Both the position numbers and the translations under genes were made by a program. A stretch of 64,000 nt of DNA from Caballeronia arvi (lineage in GTDB: Bacteria; Pseudomonadota; Gammaproteobacteria; Burkholderiales; Burkholderiaceae), in contig NZ_FCOM02000002.1 in NCBI RefSeq assembly GCF_001544695.2, positions 1 to 64,000 of the forward strand. Reading direction: 5' to 3'. The number at the start of each line of letters is the position of its first letter. Position 1 is the first letter of the stretch. This document shows, one piece after another, positions 29,802-40,330 of this stretch. Under the pieces are notes generated by a model. The model searched no databases and was not told the DNA's origin. It saw only the letters and a list, made by a program, of their open reading frames with translations.

Positions 29802-29951
29802 TCGTACTTCCCCTCTAACTCTCGTCGCAACCAGAGCACGCTCGAAAAGCTCGACGGCCCACCCCACACGTGAACCGCCCCCTCCTCACAAGCTCACCTC
29901 GGCCTCTTTTTTTGCGTCCGTGGTTGGCCCCCGGAAAAAAGTGCCAGTTTG

Positions 29952-29980
29952 ATTGTTAAATCTCTTAAATCGAGTGTCAA
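29952..29980 (-). promoter_or_regulatory. Candidate sigma-70 promoter of cspA
   Basis: On the minus strand a perfect -35 TTGACA (29980-29975), 17-base spacer and -10 AACAAT (29957-29952). Transcription would start near 29945, giving a leader of about 144 nt before the cspA ATG. Confidence 0.55.
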
Positions 29981-30292
29981 GGAATTTTTGGGATAGCCGT
30001 TAAGCTCGTTGCATGGAGCGCATTTGTAGGGTAATTCCTGCTTTGCGTGTGCGCTGCCGTCCAAGCACGTCATCTTGAAAAGTCGCATAATCGACTCACT
30101 TGTGTGATACCCGGCGGCCCGCGGCGTCTGGTGTTCGGTTTGTTTTTTTTGAAGCTGTGCGATACTGATTTCGACGAGGTGCAAGCGGGCCGCGCCGAAG
30201 CGTTGGGCAGCGGCAGGAATCGATGGACATTCACCGCGCAGGGGCAGTTTCAGCGTGTCATGCCGACCGGGCGGTCGGTGCTGGAGCAGCAA

Positions 30293-30320
30293 TTGCGGAG
30301 ATGTCCGTGTTGTTTAGAAT
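30293..30320 (+). promoter_or_regulatory. Candidate clpS promoter, probably leaderless start
   Basis: -35 TTGCGG (30293-30298), 16-base spacer, -10 TAGAAT (30315-30320). The clpS ATG is at 30327, so the expected transcription start falls on or next to the start codon. No Shine-Dalgarno precedes the ATG. Confidence 0.45.
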
Positions 30321-30326
30321 GGGTGT

Positions 30327-30641
30327 ATGGCGATCAATCCCAACAAGCAGGATGGCACGGTACTGGAACGGCAGGAGCAGAAGCTCAAGAAGCCGGCCAT
30401 GTACAAGGTGGTGCTGCTGAATGACGACTTCACGCCGATGGAATTCGTCGTGATGATCGTGCAGGAATACTTCAATAAAGATCGTGAGACTGCGACGCAG
30501 ATCATGCTGAAGGTTCATCGCGAAGGCAGGGGAGTTTGTGGGGTCTACACGCGAGATATTGCGTCGACCAAAGTTGAGCAAGTCGTTAGCCATGCACGGC
30601 AAGCGGGGCATCCGCTGCAGTGTGTGATGGAGGAAGCATGA
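30327..30641 (+). CDS. clpS: ClpS adaptor, N-end rule
   Basis: 104 residues. Recognises N-degrons and hands them to ClpA. The N-terminal 20 residues are a flexible extension, followed by the conserved [16 protein letters not shown] (N32, D33 bind the degron amino group) and the [17 protein letters not shown] helix with the conserved His. Its stop overlaps the clpA start (ATGA, 30638-30641), which fixes equal coupling of adaptor and unfoldase. Confidence 0.97.
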   Translation: MAINPNKQDGTVLERQEQKLKKPAMYKVVLLNDDFTPMEFVVMIVQEYFNKDRETATQIMLKVHREGRGVCGVYTRDIASTKVEQVVSHARQAGHPLQCVMEEA

Positions 30642-32941
30642 TTGCCCAGGAACTGGAAGTCAGTCTGCACATGGCGTTTATGGAAGCACGTCAGGCGCGG
30701 CATGAGTTCATAACGGTCGAGCATCTGTTGCTCGCCCTGTTGGACAATCCGACCGCGGCTGAGGTGTTGCGCGCCTGCGCAGCCAACATTGAAGATTTGC
30801 GTCAGAACCTGCGCAATTTCATTCACGACAACACGCCGACCGTGCCGGGCACGGACGACGTCGATACTCAGCCGACGCTTGGTTTCCAGCGCGTGATCCA
30901 GCGCGCGATCATGCACGTGCAATCGACCTCGAACGGCAAGAAGGAAGTGACCGGCGCGAATGTGCTGGTGGCGATCTTCGGCGAGAAGGACTCGCACGCG
31001 GTGTACTACCTGCAGCAGCAGGGCGTCACGCGTCTCGACGTCGTGAATTTCATTTCGCATGGCATCGCGAAGACGAACAACGGCGAAGCGGCCAAGGCGA
31101 ACAGCGAAGCGAACCCGGAATCGGAAGACGCCGCCGCGCAGAAGGAAACGCCGCTTGCCCAGTTCACGCAGAATCTCAATCAGCTCGCGAAGGACGGCAA
31201 GATCGATCCGCTGATCGGCCGCGAGCTGGAAGTCGAGCGCGTGGTGCAGGTGTTGTGCCGCCGTCGCAAGAACAATCCGCTGCTCGTCGGTGAAGCCGGC
31301 GTGGGCAAGACCGCGATCGCCGAAGGGCTCGCATGGCGCATCACGCGCGGCGAAGTGCCGGACATCCTCGCCGACGCGCAGGTCTACTCGCTCGACATGG
31401 GCGCACTGCTCGCGGGCACGAAGTATCGCGGTGATTTCGAACAGCGTCTGAAGACGGTGCTCAAGGAACTGAAAGAGCGTCCGCACGCCATTCTGTTCAT
31501 CGACGAGATTCACACGCTGATCGGCGCGGGCGCGGCTTCGGGCGGCACGCTCGACGCATCGAACCTGCTGAAGCCGGCGTTGTCGTCGGGGCAGTTGAAG
31601 TGCATCGGCGCCACGACGTTCACGGAATATCGCGGCATCTTCGAAAAGGACGCGGCGCTCTCGCGGCGCTTCCAGAAGGTCGATGTCACCGAGCCGTCGG
31701 TCGAGCAAACCATTGCGATCCTGCGCGGTCTCAAGACGCGCTTCGAAGAGCATCACGGCGTGAAGTATTCGTCGGGCGCGCTGTCGGCGGCGGCTGAGCT
31801 GTCGGCACGCTTCATCACGGATCGTCACTTGCCGGACAAGGCCATCGACGTGATCGACGAAGCCGGCGCCGCGCAACGCATCCTGCCGAAGTCGAAGCAG
31901 AAGAAGACCATCGGCAAGAGCGAGATCGAAGAGATCATCTCGAAGATCGCGCGCGTACCGCCGCAAAGCGTGTCGCAGGACGACCGCAGCAAGCTCCAGA
32001 CGCTGGATCGCGATCTGAAGGCCGTGGTGTTCGGCCAGGATCCGGCCATCGACGCGCTGTCGGCGTCGATCAAGATGGCGCGCGCGGGTCTCGGCAAGCT
32101 CGACAAGCCGATCGGCGCGTTCCTGTTCTCCGGTCCCACGGGCGTCGGCAAGACCGAGGTCGCGAAGCAACTGGCGTTCACGCTCGGTATCGAACTGTTG
32201 CGCTTCGACATGTCGGAGTACATGGAGCGTCACGCGGTGAGCCGTCTGATTGGCGCGCCGCCGGGTTATGTCGGATTCGATCAGGGCGGTCTGCTCACCG
32301 AAGCCGTCACGAAGAAGCCGCATTGCGTGCTCCTGCTCGATGAAATCGAGAAGGCGCATCCGGACATCTACAACGTGCTGCTGCAGGTGATGGATCACGG
32401 CACGCTGACGGACAACAACGGACGCAAGGCGGACTTCCGCAACGTCATCATCATCATGACGACGAACGCGGGCGCCGAGGCGATGGGCAAGGCGGTGATC
32501 GGCTTCACGTCGCGCCGCGAGTCGGGCGATGAAATGGCCGACATCAAGCGCATGTTCACGCCGGAGTTCCGCAATCGTCTGGATCAGATCATCAGCTTCC
32601 GTTCGCTGGACGAGGAAATCATCCTGCGCGTGGTCGACAAGTTCCTCATGCAACTGGAAGATCAGCTGCACGAGAAGAAGGTCGATGCGGTCTTCACGGA
32701 TGCGTTGCGCAAGCATCTCGCGAAGCACGGTTTCGATCCGCTGATGGGCGCGCGTCCGATGCAGCGTCTGATTCAGGACACCATCCGTCGCGCTCTGGCA
32801 GACGAGCTGCTGTTCGGCAAGCTGGTCAACGGCGGCCGCGTGACGGTGGACGTCGATGCGGACGACAAGGTTCAGTTGACGTTCGACGAGAACTCGACGC
32901 CGCCGCGCAATCCGAATCCGGAAGCGATCGAAGTGGATTGA
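30638..32941 (+). CDS. clpA: ATP-dependent Clp protease ATP-binding subunit ClpA
   Basis: 767-residue AAA+ unfoldase: N-domain (about 1-145) that docks ClpS, D1 with Walker [10 protein letters not shown] and Walker [10 protein letters not shown]2 with Walker [10 protein letters not shown] and [12 protein letters not shown]. The ClpP-docking tripeptide loop is IGF at 621-623 in AVIGFTSRR, so it should partner ClpP. ATG 30638 has GGAGG 6 bases upstream and overlaps clpS. A strong terminator follows. Confidence 0.97.
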   Translation: MIAQELEVSLHMAFMEARQARHEFITVEHLLLALLDNPTAAEVLRACAANIEDLRQNLRNFIHDNTPTVPGTDDVDTQPTLGFQRVIQRAIMHVQSTSNGKKEVTGANVLVAIFGEKDSHAVYYLQQQGVTRLDVVNFISHGIAKTNNGEAAKANSEANPESEDAAAQKETPLAQFTQNLNQLAKDGKIDPLIGRELEVERVVQVLCRRRKNNPLLVGEAGVGKTAIAEGLAWRITRGEVPDILADAQVYSLDMGALLAGTKYRGDFEQRLKTVLKELKERPHAILFIDEIHTLIGAGAASGGTLDASNLLKPALSSGQLKCIGATTFTEYRGIFEKDAALSRRFQKVDVTEPSVEQTIAILRGLKTRFEEHHGVKYSSGALSAAAELSARFITDRHLPDKAIDVIDEAGAAQRILPKSKQKKTIGKSEIEEIISKIARVPPQSVSQDDRSKLQTLDRDLKAVVFGQDPAIDALSASIKMARAGLGKLDKPIGAFLFSGPTGVGKTEVAKQLAFTLGIELLRFDMSEYMERHAVSRLIGAPPGYVGFDQGGLLTEAVTKKPHCVLLLDEIEKAHPDIYNVLLQVMDHGTLTDNNGRKADFRNVIIIMTTNAGAEAMGKAVIGFTSRRESGDEMADIKRMFTPEFRNRLDQIISFRSLDEEIILRVVDKFLMQLEDQLHEKKVDAVFTDALRKHLAKHGFDPLMGARPMQRLIQDTIRRALADELLFGKLVNGGRVTVDVDADDKVQLTFDENSTPPRNPNPEAIEVD

Positions 32942-32962
32942 ACGTTGGGGTCTTAGATGTAG

Positions 32963-32995
32963 AAACGGCGCGGTTTCGACCGCGCCGTTTTTTTT
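32963..32995 (+). terminator. Intrinsic terminator of clpA
   Basis: Stem AAACGGCGCGGT (32963-32974) / ACCGCGCCGTTT (32979-32990) with loop TTCG, followed by a run of eight T. It sits between convergent clpA and dut. On the dut strand the downstream run is only TTTCT, so it mainly serves clpA. Confidence 0.9.
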
Positions 32996-33012
32996 CGCCT
33001 GTGCCGCGAGAG

Positions 33013-33459
33013 TCAGTGCTTGCCCGTGCTGCCAAACCCGCCCGTGCCGCGCTCGCTCGCCGCGAAGTCATCGACGATATTGAACTCCGCCTGCACGACC
33101 GGCACGATCACCATCTGCGCGAGGCGCTCCATCGGATTGAGCGTGAACGCAGTGTCGCCGCGATTCCATGTCGAAACCATCAGTTGACCTTGATAATCCG
33201 AATCGATCAGTCCGACCAGATTGCCGAGCACGATGCCGTGCTTATGGCCAAGTCCCGAGCGCGGCAGGATCATCGCCGCATAGCCGGGATCTTCGAGATG
33301 GATCGCGAGGCCGGTCGGCACGAGCACGGTCTGATGCGGCTCGATGACGAGCGGCGCATCGAGACAGGCGCGCAGGTCGAGGCCCGCGCTGCCGGGCGTG
33401 GCGTAGGCGGGCAGGTAGTCGCGCATGCGCGCGTCGAGAATCTTGACGTCGAGTTTCAT
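33013..33459 (-). CDS. dut: dUTP diphosphatase
   Basis: 148-residue trimeric dUTPase, hydrolysing dUTP to dUMP and keeping uracil out of DNA. Motif 1 [10 protein letters not shown], motif 2 [12 protein letters not shown], motif 3 [11 protein letters not shown] (catalytic Asp), motif 4 RLAQMVIVP and the C-terminal P-loop-like motif 5 [10 protein letters not shown] are all present. Last gene of the ileS-lspA-coaBC-dut run, 11 bp after the luciferase-like gene. The coaBC-dut neighbourhood is conserved in many bacteria. Confidence 0.97.
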   Translation of the reverse strand: MKLDVKILDARMRDYLPAYATPGSAGLDLRACLDAPLVIEPHQTVLVPTGLAIHLEDPGYAAMILPRSGLGHKHGIVLGNLVGLIDSDYQGQLMVSTWNRGDTAFTLNPMERLAQMVIVPVVQAEFNIVDDFAASERGTGGFGSTGKH

Positions 33460-33470
33460 GTGTTCGGGAT

Positions 33471-34472
33471 TCAGCGGCCGAGTTCGAAGGCTTCGGCCAG
33501 AAGTTCATAGGACCGCGTGCGCGCGGCGTAGCTGCCGGCGACCGTGATCACGATCAGTTCGTCGGCGTTGAAGCGTTGTTGCAGGATGTGCATCTGCTCG
33601 GTCACGCGCTCCGGCGTGCCGATGATGCTGCGCGCCTTCTCTTGCGCGATCACCGCGAGCTCGCGCTCGCCGTACACCTGCGAGATGCCTTGCGCGATCG
33701 ACGGAATCGGTTGATTGACGCCATACGCCATTTGCACGCGACGCAGATCGACGGCGCGTTCGAGCGCTTCGGCTTCGCGCTCCGTATCGGCGCAGATGAC
33801 GAAGACGGCCGCAGCGAGATAAGGCTTCGTTTCATGACCGGCGACGAAGCGCTCGCGATACGCCTCCGCCACGCGATGCCCATACTGCGCGTTGATGAAA
33901 TGCGCGAACGCGAAGCGGATGCCGAGTTGCGCCGCCAGCAGCCCGCCGAAATCGCTGGAGCCGAGCATCCATAGTTCGGGACGCGTCGCGATCTGCGGTT
34001 GCAGCAGCACGCCTTTGGCGAGGGAGTCGTCGGGAATATTGCCGCTGAAGAGCGCGATGAGTTCCGCGACCTGCTGCGGAAACACGTCGCCGCGATTGTA
34101 CGAACCCGCCGCGACCGCCTGCGCCGTGCGCATGTCGCCGCCGGGCGCGCGTCCCACACCCAGATCGACGCGATTCGGAAACAGCGCTTCGAGCATCAGG
34201 AATTGCTCGGCGACCTTGAACGGCGAGTAATACGGCAGCATCACGCCGCCCGAGCCGATGCGAATGCGCTTAGTCAGACTGCCGATGCGCGCCAGCATGA
34301 CTTCAGGGCACGGATTCGACACGCCGTACAGGCCGTGATGTTCCGCGCACCAATAGCGCGTGTAGCCGAGATCGTCGGCGAGTTGCGCGAGATCGAGCGT
34401 CGCGGCGATGGCATCGGCGACGGTGTGTCCGTGGATGACGGGCGTTTGGTCGAGTACTGAAAGTCTGGTCAT
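33471..34472 (-). CDS. Luciferase-like (LLM) flavin-dependent oxidoreductase
   Basis: 333 residues, bacterial luciferase-like TIM barrel, YhbW/MsnO8 type. The N-terminal LSVLDQTPV, the [21 protein letters not shown] flavin/substrate block and the [10 protein letters not shown] segment are characteristic. Members are FMN-dependent monooxygenases with poorly known substrates. The start ATG 34472 overlaps the coaBC stop as ATGA, so it is inserted between coaBC and dut in the same transcript. Its position suggests a flavin link to the FMN-containing CoaC, but this is only inference. Confidence 0.88.
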   Translation of the reverse strand: MTRLSVLDQTPVIHGHTVADAIAATLDLAQLADDLGYTRYWCAEHHGLYGVSNPCPEVMLARIGSLTKRIRIGSGGVMLPYYSPFKVAEQFLMLEALFPNRVDLGVGRAPGGDMRTAQAVAAGSYNRGDVFPQQVAELIALFSGNIPDDSLAKGVLLQPQIATRPELWMLGSSDFGGLLAAQLGIRFAFAHFINAQYGHRVAEAYRERFVAGHETKPYLAAAVFVICADTEREAEALERAVDLRRVQMAYGVNQPIPSIAQGISQVYGERELAVIAQEKARSIIGTPERVTEQMHILQQRFNADELIVITVAGSYAARTRSYELLAEAFELGR

Positions 34473-35680
34473 GAGAGCAATGAAGCGCCACTGCGAGGCG
34501 CACGTTTCGCGATTTCCGCGATCAGCGTGCGCGCGAGTTCCTGCTTGTCGGCGCGCGGCAACGGCGTCGAACCGGAGGCTTCGAAGAGCACGACTTCGTT
34601 GTCGTCGCGCCCGAACGTCAGTTGCCCGATATTGCCGATGAGAAGCGGCACGTTCTTGCGCTTGCGCTTCTCTTCGCCATGCACTTCGAGATCGCCGCTT
34701 TCGGCAGCAAAGCCGACGCAATAGGGCGGGTTCGGCAGCTTCGCCACCGTCGCGAGAATGTCGGGATTCTCGATGAAATTGAAGCTCGGCTGCGTCGCGC
34801 CCGGAAGCTTCTTGATCTTCTGCTCGCTCACATGATCGACGCGCCAGTCCGCGACCGCCGCCACCGCGATGAAAATATCGGCGTCGGACGTGGCGGCCAT
34901 CACGGCGTCGTGCATCTGCTGCGCGGTTTGCACATCTTCGCGATAGACGCCCCACGGCGTCGGCAACGACACCGGACCCGCGACGAGATGCACGTCCGCG
35001 CCCGCCTGCGCCGCCGCGCGCGCGAGCGCGAAGCCCATCTTGCCCGACGATCGATTCGTGATGCCGCGCACCGGATCGAGCGGCTCGAAGGTCGGACCCG
35101 CGGTAATGAGCACGCGCTGTCCGCGCAGGAACTTCGGCTGGAAGAACGCGCAGATCGCTTCGAAAGCAGCTTCGGGTTCGATCATGCGGCCGTCGCCGAC
35201 TTCACCGCACGCCTGCGATCCTGAATCCGGACCGAGCACTTCGACGCCGTCCGCGCGAAGCTGTGCGACGTTTCGTTGCGTCGCCGGGTTCTGCCACATT
35301 TGACGGTTCATCGCGGGCACGACGAGCAGCGGACAATCGCGCGCGATGCACAGCGTCGAGAGCAGGTCGTCGCACGTGCCGTGTGCGAGCTTCGCGAGAA
35401 AGTCGGTGGAGGCGGGCGCGATGACGATCGCATCCGCTTCGCGCGAGAGGTCGATATGCGCCATGTTGTTCGGCATGCGCGCATCCCACTGCGACGTGTA
35501 GACAGGGCGGCCCGAGAGCGCCTGCATCGTAACGGGCGTGATGAACTGTGTGGCCGCCTCGGTCATCGCGATCTGCACCGTCGCGCCGGCCTTGATGAGC
35601 AGACGAGTGAGTTCGGCGATCTTGTAGCAGGCGATGCCGCCGGTCAGCCCCAAAACGAGATGTTTGCCCGCGAGTTCCAA
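34469..35680 (-). CDS. coaBC: Bifunctional phosphopantothenoylcysteine decarboxylase/synthetase
   Basis: 403-residue Dfp. The N-terminal CoaC flavoprotein domain (about 1-190) has GLTGGIACYK, the AHIDLS His, the PAMNRQMW motif and the SQACGEVGDGRM flap. The C-terminal CoaB domain starts at LITAGPTFEPLDPVRGITNRSSGKMG and has the dimer-lysine region KIKK. Converts phosphopantothenate plus cysteine to phosphopantetheine. I set the start at TTG 35680, because GGAGG lies four bases upstream and LELAGKHLVLGLTGGIA matches the family N-terminus. An intrinsic terminator ends 13 bases before this TTG (see findings). Confidence 0.94.
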   Translation of the reverse strand: MELAGKHLVLGLTGGIACYKIAELTRLLIKAGATVQIAMTEAATQFITPVTMQALSGRPVYTSQWDARMPNNMAHIDLSREADAIVIAPASTDFLAKLAHGTCDDLLSTLCIARDCPLLVVPAMNRQMWQNPATQRNVAQLRADGVEVLGPDSGSQACGEVGDGRMIEPEAAFEAICAFFQPKFLRGQRVLITAGPTFEPLDPVRGITNRSSGKMGFALARAAAQAGADVHLVAGPVSLPTPWGVYREDVQTAQQMHDAVMAATSDADIFIAVAAVADWRVDHVSEQKIKKLPGATQPSFNFIENPDILATVAKLPNPPYCVGFAAESGDLEVHGEEKRKRKNVPLLIGNIGQLTFGRDDNEVVLFEASGSTPLPRADKQELARTLIAEIAKRAPRSGASLLS

Positions 35681-35693
35681 CTTGCCTCCATCG

Positions 35694-35727
35694 CAAAAAA
35701 AGCGCGGCTCCGAGGAGGGAGCCGCGC
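35694..35727 (-). terminator. Intrinsic terminator between lspA and coaBC
   Basis: On the minus strand GCGCGGCTCC (35727-35718) / GGAGCCGCGC (35711-35702) form a 10-bp stem with a 6-base loop, followed by a run of T (35701-35694). It lies just after lspA and only 13 bases before the coaBC start codon, with the coaBC Shine-Dalgarno in between. Confidence 0.88.
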
Positions 35728-35736
35728 CAGGGAACA

Positions 35737-36252
35737 TCACTTCGAACCGCGTACGCGCCGCAGTTCGTCGAAGATCAACAGCACCGCGCCTATGGTGATC
35801 GCGCTGTCGGCGAGATTGAACGCGGGCCAGTGCCACGTGTTCACGTGAAAGTCCAGAAAGTCGATCACGTGCCCGTATGCGATCCGGTCGACCACATTGC
35901 CGATCGCGCCGCCCATGATGAGCGAGAGCGCGAGGCAGAAGAGCCGCTGCGCTGCGTGCTTCTTCAGCAGATAGCAAATGACGATGGCCGCGACGACGCC
36001 CAGCGCCGTGAACGCCCAGCGTTGCCAGCCGCCCGCCATCGCGAGGAAGCTGAACGCCGCGCCGCGGTTATAGACGAGCAGCAGGTTGAAGAAGGGCGTG
36101 AGCGCATGCGGATCGCCGTAGGCGAACACGCGCTGCACCGCGATCTTCGTCAGCTGATCGAACAGAATCACGATCAGCGCGACGCCGAGCCACGGCACGA
36201 GCGAACCGCTGCTTGCACTGCTGGAAGTTTGTTTCGCCATCGTTCGAGCCAT
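35737..36252 (-). CDS. lspA: Lipoprotein signal peptidase
   Basis: 171-residue inner-membrane aspartyl protease with four TM helices that cleaves prolipoproteins after diacylglyceryl transfer. Catalytic aspartates are in [14 protein letters not shown] and [21 protein letters not shown] is the other conserved block. ATG 36252 overlaps the ileS stop (TAATG); a second ATG at 36240 would give 167 residues. The ileS-lspA pair is a widespread operon. A terminator follows at 35694-35727. Confidence 0.95.
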   Translation of the reverse strand: MARTMAKQTSSSASSGSLVPWLGVALIVILFDQLTKIAVQRVFAYGDPHALTPFFNLLLVYNRGAAFSFLAMAGGWQRWAFTALGVVAAIVICYLLKKHAAQRLFCLALSLIMGGAIGNVVDRIAYGHVIDFLDFHVNTWHWPAFNLADSAITIGAVLLIFDELRRVRGSK

Positions 36253-39083
36253 TATGCTGCGCCTCGCGTTTCGCCGGCGCCGAAGAGGTTGGAGAAGCAG
36301 CGGCCGCACAAGCCGGGATGATCGGCGTGCGAGCCGACGTCCGCGCAATAGTGCCAGCAGCGCTCGCACTTCATGTAGCTCGACGCGGCGACATCGACGC
36401 CTTCTTCCGCTTCGCTCGCGACTTTCTCGACTTGCGCCGAAGACGTGATGAGCACGAAGCGTAGCGCATCGCCGAGGCTGGACAGCGCGTCATAACGCGC
36501 ACCGCTTGCGCGCACGACGACTTCCGCTTGTAGCGACGAACCGATCTGATTCGCCGTGCGCGCTTCTTCGAGCGCCTTGGTCACGTCGCTGCGGGCGCTG
36601 CGGATGAGCGTCCACTTGTCGAGCAAGTCGCCGCCGTTCGCGATGTCCGGATAGGTCGCGAAGACTTCCGTGAAGATCGTCTCCTGACCGGGCTTGAGCA
36701 CCTTGTACGCTTCTTCCGCCGTGAACGACAGATACGGCGCGACGAGCCGCAGCAAGCCGTGCGCGATATGGAACAGCGCGGTCTGCGCGCTGCGGCGCTC
36801 GCGTGAATCGGGCTTCGTCGTGTAGAGGCGGTCCTTCAGCACGTCGAGATAGAAGCCGCCGAGATCTTCCGAGCAGAACGTCGCGATCTTCGCGACGACC
36901 GGATGGAACTCGTACTTCTCGTAGTGCGCGAGCGCGTCGTCCTGCAGATTGTGCGTGAGCGCGACGGCGTAGCGGTCGATCTCGAGCCAATCGGCGACCG
37001 GCACCGCGTTCCTGCCGATATCGAAGTCCGACAGATTCGCGAGCAGGAAGCGCAGCGTGTTGCGGATGCGTCGATACGTTTCCGTCACGCGCTTCAGGAT
37101 TTCTTCCGAGATCGCGAGCTCGCCCGAGTAATCCGTCGACGCGATCCACAAACGGATGATTTCCGCGCCGAGCCGGTTCGCCACCTCATGCGGATCGATA
37201 CCGTTGCCGAGCGACTTCGACATCTTGCGGCCTTCGCCATCGACGGTGAAGCCGTGCGTCAAAAGCGCGTCGTAGGGCGGACGGCCATCGAGCATCGATG
37301 CCGTCAGCAGCGACGAATGGAACCAGCCGCGATGCTGGTCCGAGCCTTCGAGATACAGATCGGCGGGGAACTGCAGCGAATCCTTGTGCGAGCCGCGCAG
37401 CACGTGCCAGTGCGTCGTGCCGGAATCGAACCACACGTCGAGCGTGTCGCGGTTCTTTTCGTACATGTTGGCGTCGTCGCCGATCAGCTCGCGCGGATCG
37501 AGCGACTGCCACGTCTCGATGCCGCCTTCCTCGACGCGCTTCGCCACTTCCTCCAGCAACTCAAGCGTGCGCGGATGCAGCTCGCCGGTTTCCTTGTGGA
37601 CGAAGAACGCCATCGGCACGCCCCATTGACGCTGACGCGAGAGCGTCCAGTCCGGGCGATTCGCGATCATGCTGTAAAGCCGCTGCTTGCCCCACGACGG
37701 ATAGAACGCCGTGTTCTCGACGCCTTCCAGCGCGGTTTCGCGCAGCGTCTTGCCGCCGTCCTTGGGCTTCACGTCCATGCCGGCGAACCATTGCGAGGTC
37801 GCGCGGTAGATGATCGGCGTCTTGTGGCGCCAGCAGTGCATGTAGCTGTGCGTGTACTTTTCGCTTTTGAGAAGCGAGCCGGCGCCGTCGAGCGCTTCGA
37901 CGATCTGCGGATTCGCCTTCCAGATCGACAGCCCGCCGAAAAGCGGCAGCGATTCGATGTAGCGGCCATCGCCCATCACCGGATTGATGATGTCCGAATC
38001 CGCCATGCCGTGCGCCTTGCACGACACGAAGTCTTCCACGCCATAGGCCGGCGACGAATGCACGATGCCCGTGCCGCTTTCGGTCGTCACATAATCGCCG
38101 AGGTAGACGGGCGCAGTGCGCTTGTAGCCCGGATGCGCCGCCGCCAGCGGATGATGGAAGCGCAGGTTCGCGAGCTTTTCGCCCGTCGCCGTCGCAATCA
38201 CATCACCGCTCAGGCCGTAATTCTGCAGGCACGCCTCGACGCGCTCCTGCGCGAGGATCAGCATACCGCGCGGCGTATCGACGAGCGCGTAGACGATCTC
38301 CGGATGCACGTTCAACGCCTGGTTCGCAGGAATGGTCCAGGGCGTCGTCGTCCAGATGACGATGCCGCCTTCCTGCTTCGGCAACGCATTCAGCCCGAAC
38401 GCCTGCGCGGTCTTTTCCGGCTCGGCGAAGGCGAACATCACGTCGATGGTCGGATCGGTCTTGTCCTTGTACTCGACTTCCGCTTCAGCCAGCGCCGAGC
38501 CGCAGTCGAAACACCAGTTCACCGGCTTGAGGCCGCGGAACACGAAGCCCTTTTCCATGATCTTGCCGAGCGCGCGGATTTCGCCCGCTTCGTTGGCGAA
38601 GTTCATCGTCCTGTACGGATTGTCCCAGTCGCCGAGCACGCCCAGACGCCGGAAGCCGAGCTTCTGCTTTTCGATCTGCTCGCCGGCATAAGCACGCGCC
38701 TTCTGCATCACTTCGATGGCGGGCAGCGTCTTGCCGAACTGCTTTTCGATCTGGATTTCGATCGGCATGCCGTGGCAGTCCCAGCCCGGCACATAGACCG
38801 CGTCGAAGCCCGCGAGATTGCGCGCCTTGACGATCATGTCCTTCAGGATCTTGTTGACCGCGTGGCCAAGGTGGATGTCGCCGTTCGCATACGGCGGGCC
38901 GTCGTGCAGGATGAACTTCTTGCGGCCGTTGCTGGCCGCGCGGATCTTCTCGTAGATCTGCTTGTCCTGCCATTCCTTGACCCACGCGGGTTCGCGCTTC
39001 GGCAAATCGCCGCGCATCGGGAAGGGCGTGTCGAGCAGATTGACGGGGTATTTCGAGGAGGCTTTCTCTTTCTTGTCGCTCAT
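36252..39083 (-). CDS. ileS: Isoleucine-tRNA ligase
   Basis: 943-residue class I synthetase. HIGH motif is [20 protein letters not shown] motif is [13 protein letters not shown], and the CP1 editing domain lies between them ([12 protein letters not shown]). The C-terminal zinc site CERCWHYC...CGRC is the bacterial type. It is mupirocin-sensitive-type architecture (IleS1-like) rather than the eukaryote-like IleS2. Stop overlaps the lspA start by one base. Confidence 0.97.
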   Translation of the reverse strand: MSDKKEKASSKYPVNLLDTPFPMRGDLPKREPAWVKEWQDKQIYEKIRAASNGRKKFILHDGPPYANGDIHLGHAVNKILKDMIVKARNLAGFDAVYVPGWDCHGMPIEIQIEKQFGKTLPAIEVMQKARAYAGEQIEKQKLGFRRLGVLGDWDNPYRTMNFANEAGEIRALGKIMEKGFVFRGLKPVNWCFDCGSALAEAEVEYKDKTDPTIDVMFAFAEPEKTAQAFGLNALPKQEGGIVIWTTTPWTIPANQALNVHPEIVYALVDTPRGMLILAQERVEACLQNYGLSGDVIATATGEKLANLRFHHPLAAAHPGYKRTAPVYLGDYVTTESGTGIVHSSPAYGVEDFVSCKAHGMADSDIINPVMGDGRYIESLPLFGGLSIWKANPQIVEALDGAGSLLKSEKYTHSYMHCWRHKTPIIYRATSQWFAGMDVKPKDGGKTLRETALEGVENTAFYPSWGKQRLYSMIANRPDWTLSRQRQWGVPMAFFVHKETGELHPRTLELLEEVAKRVEEGGIETWQSLDPRELIGDDANMYEKNRDTLDVWFDSGTTHWHVLRGSHKDSLQFPADLYLEGSDQHRGWFHSSLLTASMLDGRPPYDALLTHGFTVDGEGRKMSKSLGNGIDPHEVANRLGAEIIRLWIASTDYSGELAISEEILKRVTETYRRIRNTLRFLLANLSDFDIGRNAVPVADWLEIDRYAVALTHNLQDDALAHYEKYEFHPVVAKIATFCSEDLGGFYLDVLKDRLYTTKPDSRERRSAQTALFHIAHGLLRLVAPYLSFTAEEAYKVLKPGQETIFTEVFATYPDIANGGDLLDKWTLIRSARSDVTKALEEARTANQIGSSLQAEVVVRASGARYDALSSLGDALRFVLITSSAQVEKVASEAEEGVDVAASSYMKCERCWHYCADVGSHADHPGLCGRCFSNLFGAGETRGAA

Positions 39084-39185
39084 GGGTGACTCAGTGAATT
39101 CGGGAGACGGCGCTTATCGACGCGCGATGATTCGGGAAGGCGAGGGCAGCGGGCGGCGCGCTTTTCTCAAAGCGGCACCGCGCGC

Positions 39186-40181
39186 TCACCTAATTCGATC
39201 GGTGGCCGAAATGGCGAAGCCGGTGGCCCGGCTGCCCGCGTTGCTCGCCGGCGGCAGGCCGAAGTACGCGCGCGCGTTGTCGACATCTTTCGCGATGGCC
39301 GCGCCGAGCGTTTCGAGGTCGACGTACTTTTCCTCGTCGCGCAGCTTCTTCAGGAATTCGACGCGCACGAGCTTGCCGTAGGCGTCGCCATGCCAGTCGA
39401 GCACGAAGACTTCGAGCAGCACGCGGCCGGAATCGTCGACGGTCGGACGCAGGCCGAGACTGGCGACCGCGGGCAAAGGCTCATCAGCGAGACCGTGCAC
39501 GCGCACGACGAAAATGCCCGCGAGCGCCGGCCGCTTGTGCGCGATCGGCAGATTCAGCGTGGGAAAGCCGAGATCGCGGCCGAGCTTCGCGCCGTGCACG
39601 ACGTGTCCGCTGATGATGTACGGCCGCCCGAGCGCGACTTGCGCCGCGTCGAGATCGCCCGCGACGAGCGATGCCCGCACCGACGACGACGAAATGCGCG
39701 CGCCGTTCGGATGCGCGACCGTGGCCATCTGCTCGACCTCGAAGCCGTATTGCTCGCCCGCGCGTTTGAGCGATGCGAAATCGCCCGCGCGCTTCGCGCC
39801 GTAGCAGAAGTCGTCGCCGACCATGACCCAGCGCGCGTGCAGCCCGTCGACGATCACGTTCTTCACGAACGTATCCGGCGACTGGCTCGCAAACGTCTTG
39901 TTGAAGTGCTCGACCACCACGCGATCGACGCCGTTGGTGCGCAGTGCTTCCAGCTTGTCGCGCAGCATCGCGATTCGCGGCGGCGCGCCGGCCGGATTGA
40001 AGAACTCGCGCGGATGCGGCTCGAAAGTCATCACGCAGACCGGCAGGCCGCGCGCGTCGGCGGCGGCCCGCACGTGCGCGAGCAGCGCCTGGTGACCGCG
40101 ATGGACACCGTCGAAGTTGCCGATGGTCAGTGCGCAGGGCGCCCGGCTTTCGGCATTGGGGAGGCCGCGAAAGACTCTCAC
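39186..40181 (-). CDS. ribF: Bifunctional riboflavin kinase/FAD synthetase
   Basis: 331 residues. N-terminal FMN adenylyltransferase domain with TIGNFDGVHRGH (HxGH-type nucleotide motif) and ISSSSVR; C-terminal riboflavin kinase domain with GRDLGFPTLNL and the later LEVFVLDW...EFLKKLRDE. Makes FMN and FAD from riboflavin. The GTG at 40181 gives the family N-terminus RVFRGLPNAES; no strong Shine-Dalgarno is visible. It heads the ribF-ileS-lspA gene order conserved in many bacteria, 102 bp before ileS. Confidence 0.93.
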   Translation of the reverse strand: MRVFRGLPNAESRAPCALTIGNFDGVHRGHQALLAHVRAAADARGLPVCVMTFEPHPREFFNPAGAPPRIAMLRDKLEALRTNGVDRVVVEHFNKTFASQSPDTFVKNVIVDGLHARWVMVGDDFCYGAKRAGDFASLKRAGEQYGFEVEQMATVAHPNGARISSSSVRASLVAGDLDAAQVALGRPYIISGHVVHGAKLGRDLGFPTLNLPIAHKRPALAGIFVVRVHGLADEPLPAVASLGLRPTVDDSGRVLLEVFVLDWHGDAYGKLVRVEFLKKLRDEEKYVDLETLGAAIAKDVDNARAYFGLPPASNAGSRATGFAISATDRIR

Positions 40182-40226
40182 GATAGGCGTTGGTCGGTGG
40201 GAGGGGCTGATGCTGCAAAGCGTTAG

Positions 40227-40232
40227 ATTATA
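40227..40232 (-). promoter_or_regulatory. Consensus -10 box upstream of ribF
   Basis: A perfect TATAAT on the minus strand (40232-40227) lies 46 bases before the ribF GTG in the ribF/purN divergent region. No good -35 hexamer is present at the expected distance, so the promoter is tentative. Confidence 0.4.
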
Positions 40233-40330
40233 GACGCTCGCACGCATGGACGGGCGCGCGCGGCCCGCCGTGTTCCTCGTGCGTTGCCTGAGCATTGCCG
40301 TTTGGCACGATTTTCGCACCCGCCGAATGA

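Larger units (their letters stand above)
29802..30326. other. 525-bp divergent intergenic region cspA/clpS
   Basis: Holds the cspA leader and promoter on the minus strand and the clpS promoter next to its start on the plus strand. Two open frames (minus 29894-30292, plus 30047-30424) have no ribosome-binding site or recognisable protein features and are treated as noise. No other structure is claimed. Confidence 0.5.

Noticed and set aside
29894-30292. 132-codon minus-strand frame between cspA and clpS
   Set aside because: No ribosome-binding site or motif and overlaps the cspA promoter and leader.
30545-32728. 727-codon minus-strand frame antisense to clpA
   Set aside because: Shadow of clpA; no start signal or motif.
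36903-39089. 728-codon frame antisense to ileS
   Set aside because: Shadow of ileS; Arg/His-rich without family features.
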